64,000 nucleotides of DNA, taken from positions 5,758,318 through 5,822,317 of the forward strand of contig JABAKD010000006.1 of assembly GCA_012845835.1 (NCBI GenBank), given 5' to 3'. Source of the stretch: Undaria pinnatifida (Eukaryota; Sar; Phaeophyceae; Laminariales; Alariaceae). How positions within the stretch are numbered: position 1 is the first letter of the stretch; each line of letters opens with the position of its first letter. Both the position numbers and the translations under genes were made by a program. Under the pieces are notes generated by a model. The model had not been told where the DNA came from. It worked only from the letters and a program-made list of their open reading frames with translations, and did not search any database. Positions 56,801 through 64,000 of this stretch are shown in pieces.

Positions 56801-59800
56801 GGGTAGGACCCCATAAATGTAGGGACTTGTTACAATACATAGTATTGTATTATTCATAGTTTACACGGGTGGTCTTATTATTCCCACATTTTCACCCCTG
56901 GGTGCAGGCCACAAGTAGCTCCATGCCTCGCTCAACACAAAAAGATATGCACATGTATTTATGTGTACATTGTTGCCGCGGCACAGAAAATCAAGCCATA
57001 CGGTCGGTCGCGGCCGCGGGGCAAGTCGTGAATCCAAAGGCACTAGATACTCGCCAGGTAACGAGCAACAATTCACGAAAAAGATGAAAAAACACACTTG
57101 AGTTGTGAGATCGACCAAAAACGATTTTGTTCAAATAGTATATATATTGGACCCATATCCGTTTCCGCGACCTCCCCGAAGGCGTTAGACACCACAAGTC
57201 TAAGAGGGTGGTCTCTCTTTGGACTTGAGACGCGTACGACGATAAAGGCATCACTTTTCGGCTGAAAATAAATCTGAACGACGGGGCTCCTTAACCCGAA
57301 ATCGTCGGGAAATAAATGTTGTTTTTTCACGTGATTCTCGTTGTTTGTATAAGCATAGGCGATGGGATTATGCACGCGGTACCAGTTTTAGTTTTCTCCA
57401 AATCAGTTCTTGGGAGGGGCATGTCTTGAGCTTCCAAATTGAGGGGTAGGTAGTATTAGAAAAGAAGTGTTGCACCTCTATCGTAGCACGCGTCTTTAAC
57501 CCCCCCTGACAAGGCCCCGCCCCCAACCGTGACCCTCGTGTTGTGCCTTTGGTCAGCTGTGGGAGGGGGGAGCGGGGGGCTAAATTCACCTCCGAAACCC
57601 GAACAACAACAGCTTTGCTCTAAGAGCCAGGTTAGAATCGTTGGGCCTGCGTGTCAAACATGGCGGGGCATTGCGGAAAAAGCGGCGCTTCAATAAACAC
57701 GGTGAAGGGTGGCAACAAAAATACGTTTCTCCAGCAACAAAAACTATTCTTCCAAAGACAGGCCGGCGTGCTGTTTTGCATCTAAAAAATGTGGCGGAAC
57801 ATTGATTGGGAAGGAAGGGGGGGGGGGGGGGGGGGTGGATTGATGAAAGCGTATATGCCTTCGTGTGTTCTTCACACTCCCGAATATAGTTTACCGCGCA
57901 CGGTGTTGCATACCTCACTCGTATTTTTCTTGGTGTCGCTGCTATTCATATGTCATCCGATAGGTTTTGTGCAGTAGTAAGAGATACAGCAGTCAGTGTC
58001 GACCCCTCTTGCAAACACCGTCCGAAACGTGCTACGATAGACGTAGTCCTTTCTGCCGAAATCTGAATTGACGGGTTTCTTGTGTAATACCCCGCCATGG
58101 TGGGAATTCCGCTCATTTTCTTCACGATTTTTCGTGGTATGCCAAGGCCATGGAGGATCTGCTCATCTCTTCCGTATATCGTATGTATTCATCTTTAAAA
58201 AACCTAATTTATAGATCCTGCCAACTCCGGTGAGGGACGTCGTAGATGCCCTTTGAAAAGCTTTATGTTGGGTGTTATACCGTGTCACAGTATTACGGCT
58301 AGGTCGGTTTAGCGGTCAGAAGTTGATCTTGACCGTCGCATCAACGTATCACCCCCTGCCCCTGTTCACTAAAGCCACATGGTTTTCCCCTTTTCATCAA
58401 AGCCATATACCTTTACTCGTATTGGGAATACTTGAAATTTCTCCCGCGGGCAACTCCTTCGGCTGTCTCACGGCCACATTTGGGCTCCGGCAAAAACCTG
58501 TATGCAGCTCATTTTCCACTTTTGCGGAGATTTTGCGTAAGAGAAAGCTGCGTTAGAGTTGAGCCGACATGTCTGCTGAACAACCAGACGGGTCCGAGAT
58601 TATGGTTTATTTTGTTGATAGATACACCATACCCGTTGGCCTAGCAGACAAGGCGGAAACTGCGCTGACTCCAACTCCACAGCGTTCAAGGCGTATCTCT
58701 CAAAAGCTGTCACTACTGGAATCGCAGAGAACCTGTTGCAAGTTGATCCGTTATCCTAGCGGCTCCGGCTTTCCCTGCTGGGTGTCGTCCCCTATCACAG
58801 CAATATTTAGCCTCACGCCGTACGTAGTCTATATCCAACCGAGGCCGACAAATAGCTAAAGTAAAATGAGTATGCAGATAAATAACAGCATACCTTGCTG
58901 CCGGAGAATATGGTGAGGTGATCCGTCGTGTACCTGTTTTGACGCATGATGCGGTAACTCCGGCAGAGGTACGGAACATCATTCACTTTCTGAGGTTCCA
59001 GTCCAGGAGTGATCCATCCCGTACCCAACAACAGAGGACGCGTGCTACGATAAAGGTGCACCACTTTTTCTCGGGGGCTGTTCAATTTAGGAGGCTAAGG
59101 CACGTCCTTCTTAGCTCCCAAAAAAACAGATTTTCCGAAAACAACAGTAAAACTGCTGCCGGATGAAAACTCCTATGGCCTAGGCATACAACGAGAACCA
59201 TGCCAAAAAATGAACCAATTTTCCGACGGTTTTTGGGTTAAATATGAAGTCCCGTCATTCAGAAACCATTTCACACGAAAAGTGATACCTCTATCGTAGC
59301 ATGCGTAAGATTCCGAGAAAAAAACAAATCGCTACCACTGAATAACAGACCCACGCCCCATCCATGATGTAGGCGTATGATAAAGGCATGGGGCAAGACT
59401 CATCCCACGGTGATAGCGGTTGCAGACTGATTCGACGATACCCTCCCCCCCCAAAAAAAGCAGCGAATTTCTTTAATGAATGGACGTCTCATGGCTGCTC
59501 ATCACGAAAAAAGATGCTGACCAAAAATATGTAGGATTGGGTATTTGCTCGTACCAATGTCTGACATACGTAACAACGTTAAAGTGTCTACTCCAACTTA
59601 GTCTCGCCCTGTGTGGCGCTTGCAGATGTCATGAAGGAAGCTCTATTTCTGAGGCAGGTTTGGCGTTTCATATTGCCTGATGCCGGCATGCCCTGCATAC
59701 CGGTATAAGTGCTGGTGAACGTCGTTGTCAGTGTGTATGACACCATGGGTAACGAGCTGACTTCTCAGCACACTGCCCCTCGCGAAATATTCGTTTGGGG

Positions 59801-62617
59801 CCTCACCATCCCTCATGCCAAGACTATACCATGCCTGAGTCAGTCTAGCTTTTGCTGCTGCGGATTGCGGGGCGTAAAACTTCTTCAAAAAATTCTACCC
59901 TTAAGGCTTCGCTAGGATTCCCGACCAAGCAAAAAAAATGTGTCACCACGACCACGTACCAGGTATCATTTATCAATAGTATAGACAGCTAATATACGCC
60001 AACCAACAAATACCGTGATCTTTCACAACTACCAGGATCAAAAGTCATGCTTTCGGAAATAACCATTTTTCCTCAACTCTTTGGAACTGAGGGAAAATGG
60101 TTGAATGAAAATGAACAAAAAATTGCCAACTCATATCATATCCGACACCAAATTCGGCTGTCACAGGCAAGCGTTGTGTATCATTCCCCGACCAACATCA
60201 GTACTATGAGCAGCAATGATTAATCGCTCATCTCTGAAAAGTTCCAGCATTTCAGTTCGTAGGTACGCTTGATAAGCAAGAGTATCAACCGCTATGTATA
60301 CCAATTGTAGTATAGCATCATTCGACTGACTCTACCTTGCGTAAGCGCTATGCCGACCAAAAAAATCGTAATCGCTATGAACCGCTAATCATACCAGTTG
60401 CAGTATTTTTTTATTTTTATTTTATTATTTATTTATTTTTTCTCACAATTTTACTTCCAGCTTCTGGACAAGCCGTGGTCACAGGTGTCGTGCCTTCTCC
60501 CCCCCGGTTCTTGTCTTTAATTTTTATCGCGCATAGGGTTCAGCAGTCCCACTGCTCGTCGATTTTTCATCGAATGTTGCTAACTCACGCTCTCGCGCTT
60601 TCCGCAAGTCAATTTGTGCACAAGAAAAAGTCCCAACGAATTTATTTGTACGAGTATGCACTCGGCGGGGCTCGAACTCACGAAACTGACCTCTACCAGG
60701 CTCGAGGATAACCTGATACGCCACCGGGGCGACCGGACCTATATGGCAATATATCATCATTCGGCGAACAAGCATGTTTTGATACTACTATATTGCTGTG
60801 GTACTTGAAAATATTCCATGCCTTTCGATCTCAAAACCCGGTGGTGGGGTCACCTCTTTTCGCGTAACACGTGTTCGCCGCGGACGGGTAAGGCGCCGAC
60901 CAGGCGTCTCGTGCCCCCAACCCCGGAGCTAGTTGAAAAATTCAATTTGAGCTCCCTTCTTCGGCGGAGACAACGATAATATACGTACTTGTGCCTTGTT
61001 TAGGACTGCTTCCGAGAGCCCATCGACGGCTCCCACCTTGACATGATCCACTACATGATGACCTAGGCAACCCCGTGTACGAGGTACTCCAATAAAATAG
61101 ATCCTCGCATATATTCTTGTTTGCAAAAGGACTACCGACCGACGAAGTCGCGGGGTGGCAACGGCATGGTATTCCTGGAGATACGGCCGGGAGCCGGTTT
61201 CAACACCAGCGATTTCGCTAAACAAACGTTGGAGGGGCTACCTACCGTAGAACAACTCTGCAGTTGTTTCCGCCAAGCGTTACTGGCCGGTCGACCTCCT
61301 CAAGCGCGTGCAACGCTCAGTTCGTAGTCATGATAACTTGTACGAGTACACTGGTTGTTTTTAGGACAACCGCACAATAATCTTGGTCCGACTGCGCGAA
61401 CGAAGGTCTTGGGAAGTCATATTTCGGGTTAGCTGCTGACCTATCCTACCTCACGTTAGTGGTTACAGCCTTCTGCAGCACCGCCCCCAGCGCAGGAAGA
61501 TTCAACCCAAATTCTGACCATTTTTGACCTCAGCAGCACCGTCATCCCGAAAAGATTTCAGCCGAAAAGCAGTCTACCTCCATCGTAGCACGGCAGACCG
61601 CTCAAAATGTCGTCCTTACCCTAACGGTGTGGTGTCGTCTCCGCAACACGGTGCCTACGAGTATACTCTACCGGTCGGTGCTCTTACCCAACTGGTACTG
61701 TGTACCGTAGTGGAGTCGTAGGACGCGTCGTACGACAGAGGTGGTACGTTTGCGTTGGATTATATATTTGATGATGACGGGCCTCCTGAACCAGGAATCG
61801 TCGGCATTTCTTTAGTATTTCTCAAATCTTTTCGTTGTACAGATGTGTCTAGGACCTGGGATTTCCCTCCCGGGGTAGACTAGACTAGCGCTTTACCCTT
61901 TGTCCGAAAGTTGAGTTGTCGGGTGTGATATTGCACAAATCATCAAGTGAAGATCCTAAAAACACAATGGCTGCACCTCTCCCGTAGCGTGCGTCGTACC
62001 CTTAACCGTAATCCCAATCCCACTCCCAATCCTTCCCTTGCCTTTGCCCTTGCTCTTGCCCTTGCCCTTGCCCTTGCCCAGGGTAATCCCATGGCAAGGG
62101 CTGCAGGTTTGGGGCTGAATGTGTTGCTGACCGCGGCTGAGCTGCGCAAGGTCTGAACAATCGTTTAGTATGGAATTTTCACGAGTATAGTTCAGTTAAG
62201 ACACAAAGCGCATACAAATTTTGGTCGGGTTGCGCGAAACGGTTGTCTTCCAAGTCATGTTTTGGTCGATGTTGCTATATTAAGCTAGCTCCTCATGTTG
62301 GGAGCTCAGAAAGCTCTTAGACCTTGCTGCGCACCTACCGTGGGGTGACGCCCACAATTCGTGGCCTTATCCTACACTAATGGTGCCCCTACTCGAATGT
62401 TGCCAAAAGGTGGGGTCCCTATCCTAGATTATGATCATAATGGCGCCCTCTTACCCTAATGGTGCTGTCCCCGATGACGGCGATCTTAAACCCCATGCCG
62501 TCGTCGATGCCAAGCCGAGGCATGGGGCTTTCTTTGGCGTCCTCGTCTTTTAATGCCTTTTCACGCTGCTCCACCGCCGAGAAGAGCCCATCGATCTGGT
62601 TGTGGAGCACCACTTTC
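41610..62617 (-). CDS. SGNH (GDSL-type) hydrolase gene, six exons over 21 kb
   Basis: Minus-strand exons in order are 62455-62617, 50827-51021, 49074-49189, 44950-45207, 41827-42108 and 41610-41802. All junctions are GT-AG and all phases agree (0, 0, 2, 2, 2). They give 401 residues to a TGA at 41610-41612. Three family signatures fall in the right order on different exons: IAVIGDST (Ser nucleophile), DFVYFGCGLHFL, and DGRH (Asp/His) made across the last junction. This is the catalytic layout of SGNH/GDSL and PC-esterase-like enzymes, which cleave or transfer acyl groups, often on glycans. The substrate is unknown. The N-terminus is missing: the first exon begins with one base of a split codon, so at least one exon lies upstream, perhaps outside the window. 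Introns contain transposable elements and minisatellites. Confidence 0.7.
41803..41826 (-). other. Probable 24-nt intron
   Basis: On the minus strand it reads GTAAGAGCAG...CTCTAATGTAG: a consensus donor, a CTAAT branch-like word and a TAG acceptor. Reading through it would give a stop (GGA CGG TAA) right after the catalytic Asp-Gly. Removing it gives DGRH and keeps the frame. A 24-nt in-frame insertion that inactivated the gene is the alternative. Confidence 0.55.
41827..42108 (-). CDS. SGNH gene exon 5
   Basis: The acceptor is TCTTCTTACACCCAG|C and the donor is GGACG|GTAAGA. The exon is 282 nt. It starts with a strand (FETRTVFMQQHTSRI). A loop and a helix follow (VVDLNRRAENVMERLDVPMV), then the lead to the catalytic Asp (GQTWATPPLDG). 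The Asp-Gly at the exon end joins Arg-His of the last exon to form DGRH. Confidence 0.7.
42165..42403 (-). repeat. MITE-like element in intron, one end missing
   Basis: It shows GAGTGACGGGGCTCTTCAAC, AAATCGTCGGGAAATGA and CCTCTATCGTGTATAGCCCA. It lies in the intron between the SGNH exons at 45 kb and 42 kb. Confidence 0.6.
43799..43891 (+). repeat. 31-bp tandem repeat, three copies
   Basis: Units start at 43799, 43830 and 43861 and share CTTCACACCGCGAAGGACCA followed by GGGGGGTC. The third runs into a short palindromic repeat (GTCACTCGCACGGGTGAC) and then an A16 tract. Confidence 0.9.
44950..45207 (-). CDS. SGNH gene exon 4
   Basis: The acceptor is CAACACCCCAG|C and the donor is CTCTGCA|GTACAG. 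The exon is 258 nt. It is largely helical: WVHYERILEEAVLFF, then MTTHSFAIERLEDEYDVRV, then LLAACRDAVRKEKRN. A second donor (GATGCG|GTGAGA) lies inside it but would break phase with the next exon, so I prefer the later one. Alternative use of it is possible. Confidence 0.65.
45836..46060 (+). repeat. GATGATG-type minisatellite
   Basis: A repeated word GATGACGATGCTGACGATGA with GGATGATGATGTTGATGA recurs with a period of about 55-60 bp. It lies in the intron between SGNH exons 3 and 4. Confidence 0.85.
46163..46178. repeat. Short palindromic repeat family C
   Basis: TCACTCGCTCGAGTGA sits in a ~200-bp dispersed repeat that continues with TTCGCGGTCATAGACTTTTG and GATGGGATGGTTAG. Related copies are 49385-49402 and 50125-50140; the latter, TCACTCGCGCGAGTGA, is a perfect palindrome. 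Confidence 0.6.
46844..47080 (+). repeat. MITE-like element, far end lost
   Basis: It starts ACGCGTGCTACGATAGAGGG, a near-consensus terminal repeat, and includes TTATGGCTTAGATACACAAA and TTTCCGACGATTTTG. The 3' terminal repeat is absent. Confidence 0.65.
47195..47536 (+). repeat. MITE-like element, full copy with extra insert
   Basis: The ends are GACGCTTGCTACAATAGAGG and CCTCTATGGTAGCACGCGTC. An internal ~75-bp piece (GCCCCCGAACCC...AGGGGTTAA) makes it longer than other copies and is also found at 41088-41157. It lies in an intron of the SGNH gene. Confidence 0.75.
47642..47766 (-). CDS. Doubtful exon between SGNH exons 3 and 4
   Basis: On the minus strand after TGTAGATGCAG a frame reads AMRMDLHPVLVDRFVGDHLY and ends at TAA. 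It is protein-like, but exons 3 and 4 already join in phase without it and it carries a stop. It may be an alternative 3' end or an unrelated relic. Confidence 0.2.
48160..48340 (+). repeat. TATCACACA / ACTATCAT microsatellite
   Basis: It consists of loose tandem copies of TATCACACATATCACACAT followed by CATACTATCATATTATCATA. It is intronic in the SGNH gene model. Confidence 0.8.
49074..49189 (-). CDS. SGNH gene exon 3
   Basis: The acceptor is GGTTTTTCCAG|G and the donor is CTCGACAG|GTGTAG. The exon is 116 nt. It reads VFNECKSEEVDADFVYFGCG followed by LHFLQLVPDRHLKGLHLD. The strand ending in GCGLH matches the conserved Gly/His block of PC-esterase-like SGNH enzymes (compare NxGxH). The two bases left over are completed by the next exon to Ser. 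Confidence 0.7.
49320..49575 (+). repeat. Dispersed repeat family C copy with poly-G
   Basis: A G11 run is followed by GTCACTCTCGCGAGTGAC and then TTCCTTCGCGGTCTTAACGG and GGGATGGGATGGTTAGC. It matches 46155-46340 in order. A further diverged copy is at 50110-50340. Confidence 0.6.
50827..51021 (-). CDS. SGNH gene exon 2
   Basis: The acceptor is CCCCACTCTGTTAG|A and the donor is ACCAAG|GTACGC. The exon is 195 nt, phase 0 at both ends. It continues the helix after GDSTIR with MQANLLAWLLKQ, as expected after block I of SGNH enzymes. A polar acidic stretch follows (GAEEDGNQPEDN), then a strand FVVSLHY. Confidence 0.7.
51425..51500 (+). repeat. Family A-prime repeat
   Basis: GTCGGCCGTGAGTTCGAAGA and CTCATCTTTGCAAGCTGCGT then TGTTGGTACTTGTAA match 3240-3312. 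Confidence 0.6.
52163..52580 (+). pseudogene. Decayed coding-like stretch, unknown protein
   Basis: Three plus-strand frames in succession look coding. One has GFMEYVVNQRRRAAEKYTAS. The next has CNPCIAKKQKTPDSSNQPK, then EEWAGLEEQAEFADTV and a stop. A third has KDAKEIFIEKVNTYEEKADS and a Gly/Glu-rich end. The frame changes suggest indels in an old gene or transposon protein. The CxxC in the second frame is the only motif. It sits in the long intron of the minus-strand SGNH gene. Confidence 0.3.
53303..53560 (-). repeat. Tandem tRNA-like T-arm repeats
   Basis: Three related pieces, about 95-110 bp apart, carry GAATCGGTGAGGCTCGAACC or a diverged form. On the minus strand the first reads GTGGGTTCGAGCCTCAC, a good TΨC arm with B-box, but no matching acceptor or anticodon arm is found. 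They are best seen as SINE or tRNA pseudogene fragments. Confidence 0.45.
53975..54232 (-). repeat. MITE-like element, full copy
   Basis: Its ends are ACGCGTGCTACGCTAGAGGT and TTCACCTCTGTCGTAGCACG-CGT. Internal GAATGACTGGGCTTCTTAAC and AAATCGTCGAAAATA are family landmarks. Confidence 0.75.
55228..55700 (+). repeat. GATGATGTTATGAT minisatellite
   Basis: About 470 bp of GATGATGTTATGATGATGTT-type sequence with many substitutions (ACGATG, ATGGTG). No frame is meaningful. Confidence 0.9.
55970..56345 (+). repeat. ~128-bp tandem repeat, three copies
   Basis: Copies begin near 55970, 56099 and 56225 with CACCGTxxTCTTGGCA, followed by CTACCGAAGCATGTG, GGCTCCGGTAATATATTTAC and GTATCATACACAGTACACGT. 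Copy lengths are about 129 and 126 bp. Confidence 0.8.
56436..56660 (+). repeat. Dispersed repeat family A, copy 5
   Basis: It has an A-rich leader, CACTCCAGCTGTGAAATTGA, TCAAGCTGTATGTGTGATAC and GCGCGTATTACTGGG, and ends at GTACGCGGAAACCATAATAC. It is followed by a poly-G region (56782-56803), the same order as in the first 1.5 kb of the window. Confidence 0.7.
57230..57493 (-). repeat. MITE-like element, full copy
   Basis: Its ends are ACGCGTACGACGATAAAGGC and TTGCACCTCTATCGTAGCAC-GCGT. Internal GAACGACGGGGCTCCTTAAC and AAATCGTCGGGAAAT are typical. Confidence 0.75.
59038..59306 (+). repeat. MITE-like element, full copy
   Basis: Its ends are ACGCGTGCTACGATAAAGGT and GTGATACCTCTATCGTAGCA-TGCGT. 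Internal CCTATGGCCTAGGCATACAA and CCGTCATTCAGAAACCATTT are landmarks. At 269 bp it is close to the typical length. Confidence 0.8.
59643..59888 (-). pseudogene. Ty1/copia Gag fragment
   Basis: A minus-strand frame reads AWYSLGMRDGEAPNEYFARG, then LRSQLVTHGVIHTDNDVHQH, and ends near a TAG. The pattern of a short helix, LxMxDGExxxEYxxR and then LxxxGxxxxDxDxxxxLL matches the UBN2-type Gag of copia elements. It lacks the zinc knuckle and all of pol. It is a relic inside an intron of the SGNH gene. Confidence 0.5.
60661..60738 (-). repeat. tRNA-like / SINE-head sequence
   Basis: On the minus strand it has an A-box-like TGGCGTATCAGG and a B-box-like GAGTTCGAGCCCC with about normal spacing. The anticodon loop is too long and the acceptor ends do not pair, so a working tRNA gene is unlikely. 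Confidence 0.4.
62034..62081 (+). repeat. (CTTGCC)n hexanucleotide repeat
   Basis: TTGCCCTTGCCCTTGCCC units with slight variation (CTTGCTCTTGCC), about eight units. Confidence 0.85.
62455..62617 (-). CDS. SGNH gene exon with GDS nucleophile block
   Basis: The acceptor is ACACCCCGTTCAG|G and the donor is ATTAGG|GTAAGA. The frame is open up to 62733, so the acceptor choice is a judgement: GC-rich codon use starts at 62617 and AT-rich intron-like sequence lies before it. The exon reads a helical lead (LHNQIDGLFSAVEQREKALK) and ends in GFKIAVIGDSTIR. The GDS serine is the expected catalytic nucleophile. Confidence 0.6.
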
Positions 62618-62733
62618 CTGAACGGGGTGTTATCGTGAGGGTATACAAAAATTACATTAGCAAAGGTGGGCGTTCGAACGACAACGTCGCAGACAACAGG
62701 CAACATATCTTTTTTTTGCTGTGTCCAGAGCAC

Positions 62734-64000
62734 CCCCAGCCACCATGAGAAATGACGCTGATAGGCTGTATGTTAAAGCTGCATGAACAGAGACATACCG
62801 CGGTAGGGGATGCAGCAGATTCTAAGAATTTTCTTATTTCCTAACACGACGATCTCAAGTTATCTCACTTGAAACACGACTTAGGAACGAATTCGTTCGC
62901 GCAATCTGACCAACACGTCTATGCGCCAGTCCTTATCAACATACCATACTAGTAACCGTATCAGACTTGAATTGTTACAGCGGCAGATATTTTCTCACTT
63001 GGAAAACAAGCTCCACCCGTCAGAAAACGTTTGCCCCCGAACGCGCGCTACGGTGGAGGTATCAATTTTCGTCTGAAATGTTTTCTCAATGTTGGGGCTC
63101 CCTTGACCCCAAATAGTCGGAAAATAAGCCATTTTTTGTTCAATGATTTTGGTTGTATACCTTGGCCATGGGGATTTTCATCCTACGGAATAGTAGAAGT
63201 TTTTTAATTTTCTTCAAATCAGGTTTTGGGAGAGGTCTTAAGCTCCGAAATTTAAGGGTAGTACTCGAAAAGAAGTGGTGCACCTCTATCGTAGCACGCG
63301 TGGCAAAAAATGGCGACCCCTACGGTGGGATGACGTTTTTATGTGCGTGCTTGAACCACAACGATCGATGCAGACAAGAATCCAGCGATCTTATTTCGGA
63401 GAATCACGCGTTCCTGAAGGAACACGATACAAAAGTGTTGCGTCAGTATGAATGCTGAGGGCGCACGCTTGAAGGAAAGCAATGAAGGTCTGGTTGTGGC
63501 GTGCGACGTCCCCGAGGAGTTGTCATCATTGTCACCATCACCGAATCATGGCTACGATAGAGGTTACGCTTTTAGGGCTTAGTTGTTATTTGAACGACCA
63601 GGCTTCTTAACCCATCTTAAGCCAAAATCGTCGGAAAGCCGTTCTTTTTCTTTGCCATTGTGAAAAAAGGAAATTTACACCTAGCCCATGGGCGTTTGTC
63701 ATCCGGTTGCACTTCCAGTTTACTCAAAAATACCGTCTTAGGTGAAGAATAGAGACCCTCCCCAATTTGAGTCTCAGATCGACAAGCGTGCACGTCTACA
63801 TACAGTAGAATGTGTCGCCGCATATGCATAGATATTTCACGGAGGAAGTGCTAAAATGTTTGCAATCCGACACAGCGTGCAGCATGATGAGCTTCCGTGT
63901 CTTCGATCACCCATCAACATATGCAAAAAGCAGATGAAGGCCACCAGGGAGATATCGTTAGTATCACCTGTGTTTCCCTCCGTATACTCGCCCACTCACT
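62734..64000. other. Upstream side of the SGNH gene: inverted-repeat elements, missing first exons
   Basis: A full MITE-like copy lies at 63041-63301 (ends ACGCGCGCTACGGTGGAGGT and CACCTCTATCGTAGCACGCG). A degenerate one is at 63549-63819. A plus-strand segment at 63375-63450 reads a helical peptide (SDLISENHAFLKEHDTKVLR) of unknown origin. On the minus strand near 63910-63960 a hydrophobic run (ISLVAFICFLHMLM) followed by GTGATC could be a membrane-anchor exon of the SGNH gene, but this is a guess. Confidence 0.4.

Noticed and set aside
60661-60738. A complete tRNA gene
   Set aside because: A- and B-box-like strings exist but the anticodon loop is too long and the acceptor stem does not pair.

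Overview
This is a repeat-dominated eukaryotic nuclear window. It has GT-AG introns, an LTR retrotransposon, dispersed inverted-repeat elements and an interstitial (TTAGGG)7 tract. I see no operons, rRNA, CRISPR array or complete tRNA. The style (gene-poor, poly-G tracts, trinucleotide satellites, very long repeat-filled introns, one probable 24-nt intron) suggests an alga or other protist. I cannot name the species. A run of exactly 500 N (11357-11856) is a scaffolding gap, so sequence on its two sides need not be truly adjacent.

Layout. 1-9.7 kb: dispersed repeats, poly-G tracts, a ~60-bp tandem repeat (4.2-4.6 kb), a (TTG)n array and two doubtful exons. 9.7-11.4 kb: a ~0.5-kb-arm inverted repeat running into a purine (GGA)n tract and the gap. 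11.9-16.4 kb, minus strand: remains of a second retroelement, with a coiled-coil/CCCH-finger Gag-like region, a GC-rich higher-order tandem array and the start of a reverse-transcriptase-like domain. 17.2-28.0 kb, plus strand: a nearly intact-looking Ty3/gypsy element of 10,726 bp with 441-bp LTRs differing at one base and a 4-bp CTAG target duplication. 28-33 kb: repeats, a palindromic 12-mer satellite with telomeric repeats in its middle, and a nested hairpin. 33-41 kb: repeats and a few doubtful exons. 41.6-62.6 kb, minus strand: six exons joining in phase into an SGNH (GDSL-type) hydrolase, whose introns carry inverted-repeat elements, minisatellites and a copia Gag relic.

Main result. 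The Ty3 element reads Gag-like Pro/Gln-rich protein, protease, reverse transcriptase, RNase H, a domain resembling a C5-cytosine DNA methyltransferase, a linker, integrase, GPY/F module, chromodomain-like segment and Tudor-like segment. One mobile element would thus carry both a DNA-methylation writer fold and two chromatin-reader folds. The methyltransferase part is spread over three frames, changing frame at an A5 and a G5 run. The protease has DTE where DTG is expected, and a TGA precedes the integrase. This copy is therefore probably not autonomous unless frameshifting, readthrough or assembly errors explain the breaks.

Second result. The SGNH gene carries its catalytic signatures (GDS, GCGLH, DGRH) on separate exons over 21 kb, and its last intron appears to be only 24 nt long. 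All domain calls come from reading motifs by eye; no profile search was run.
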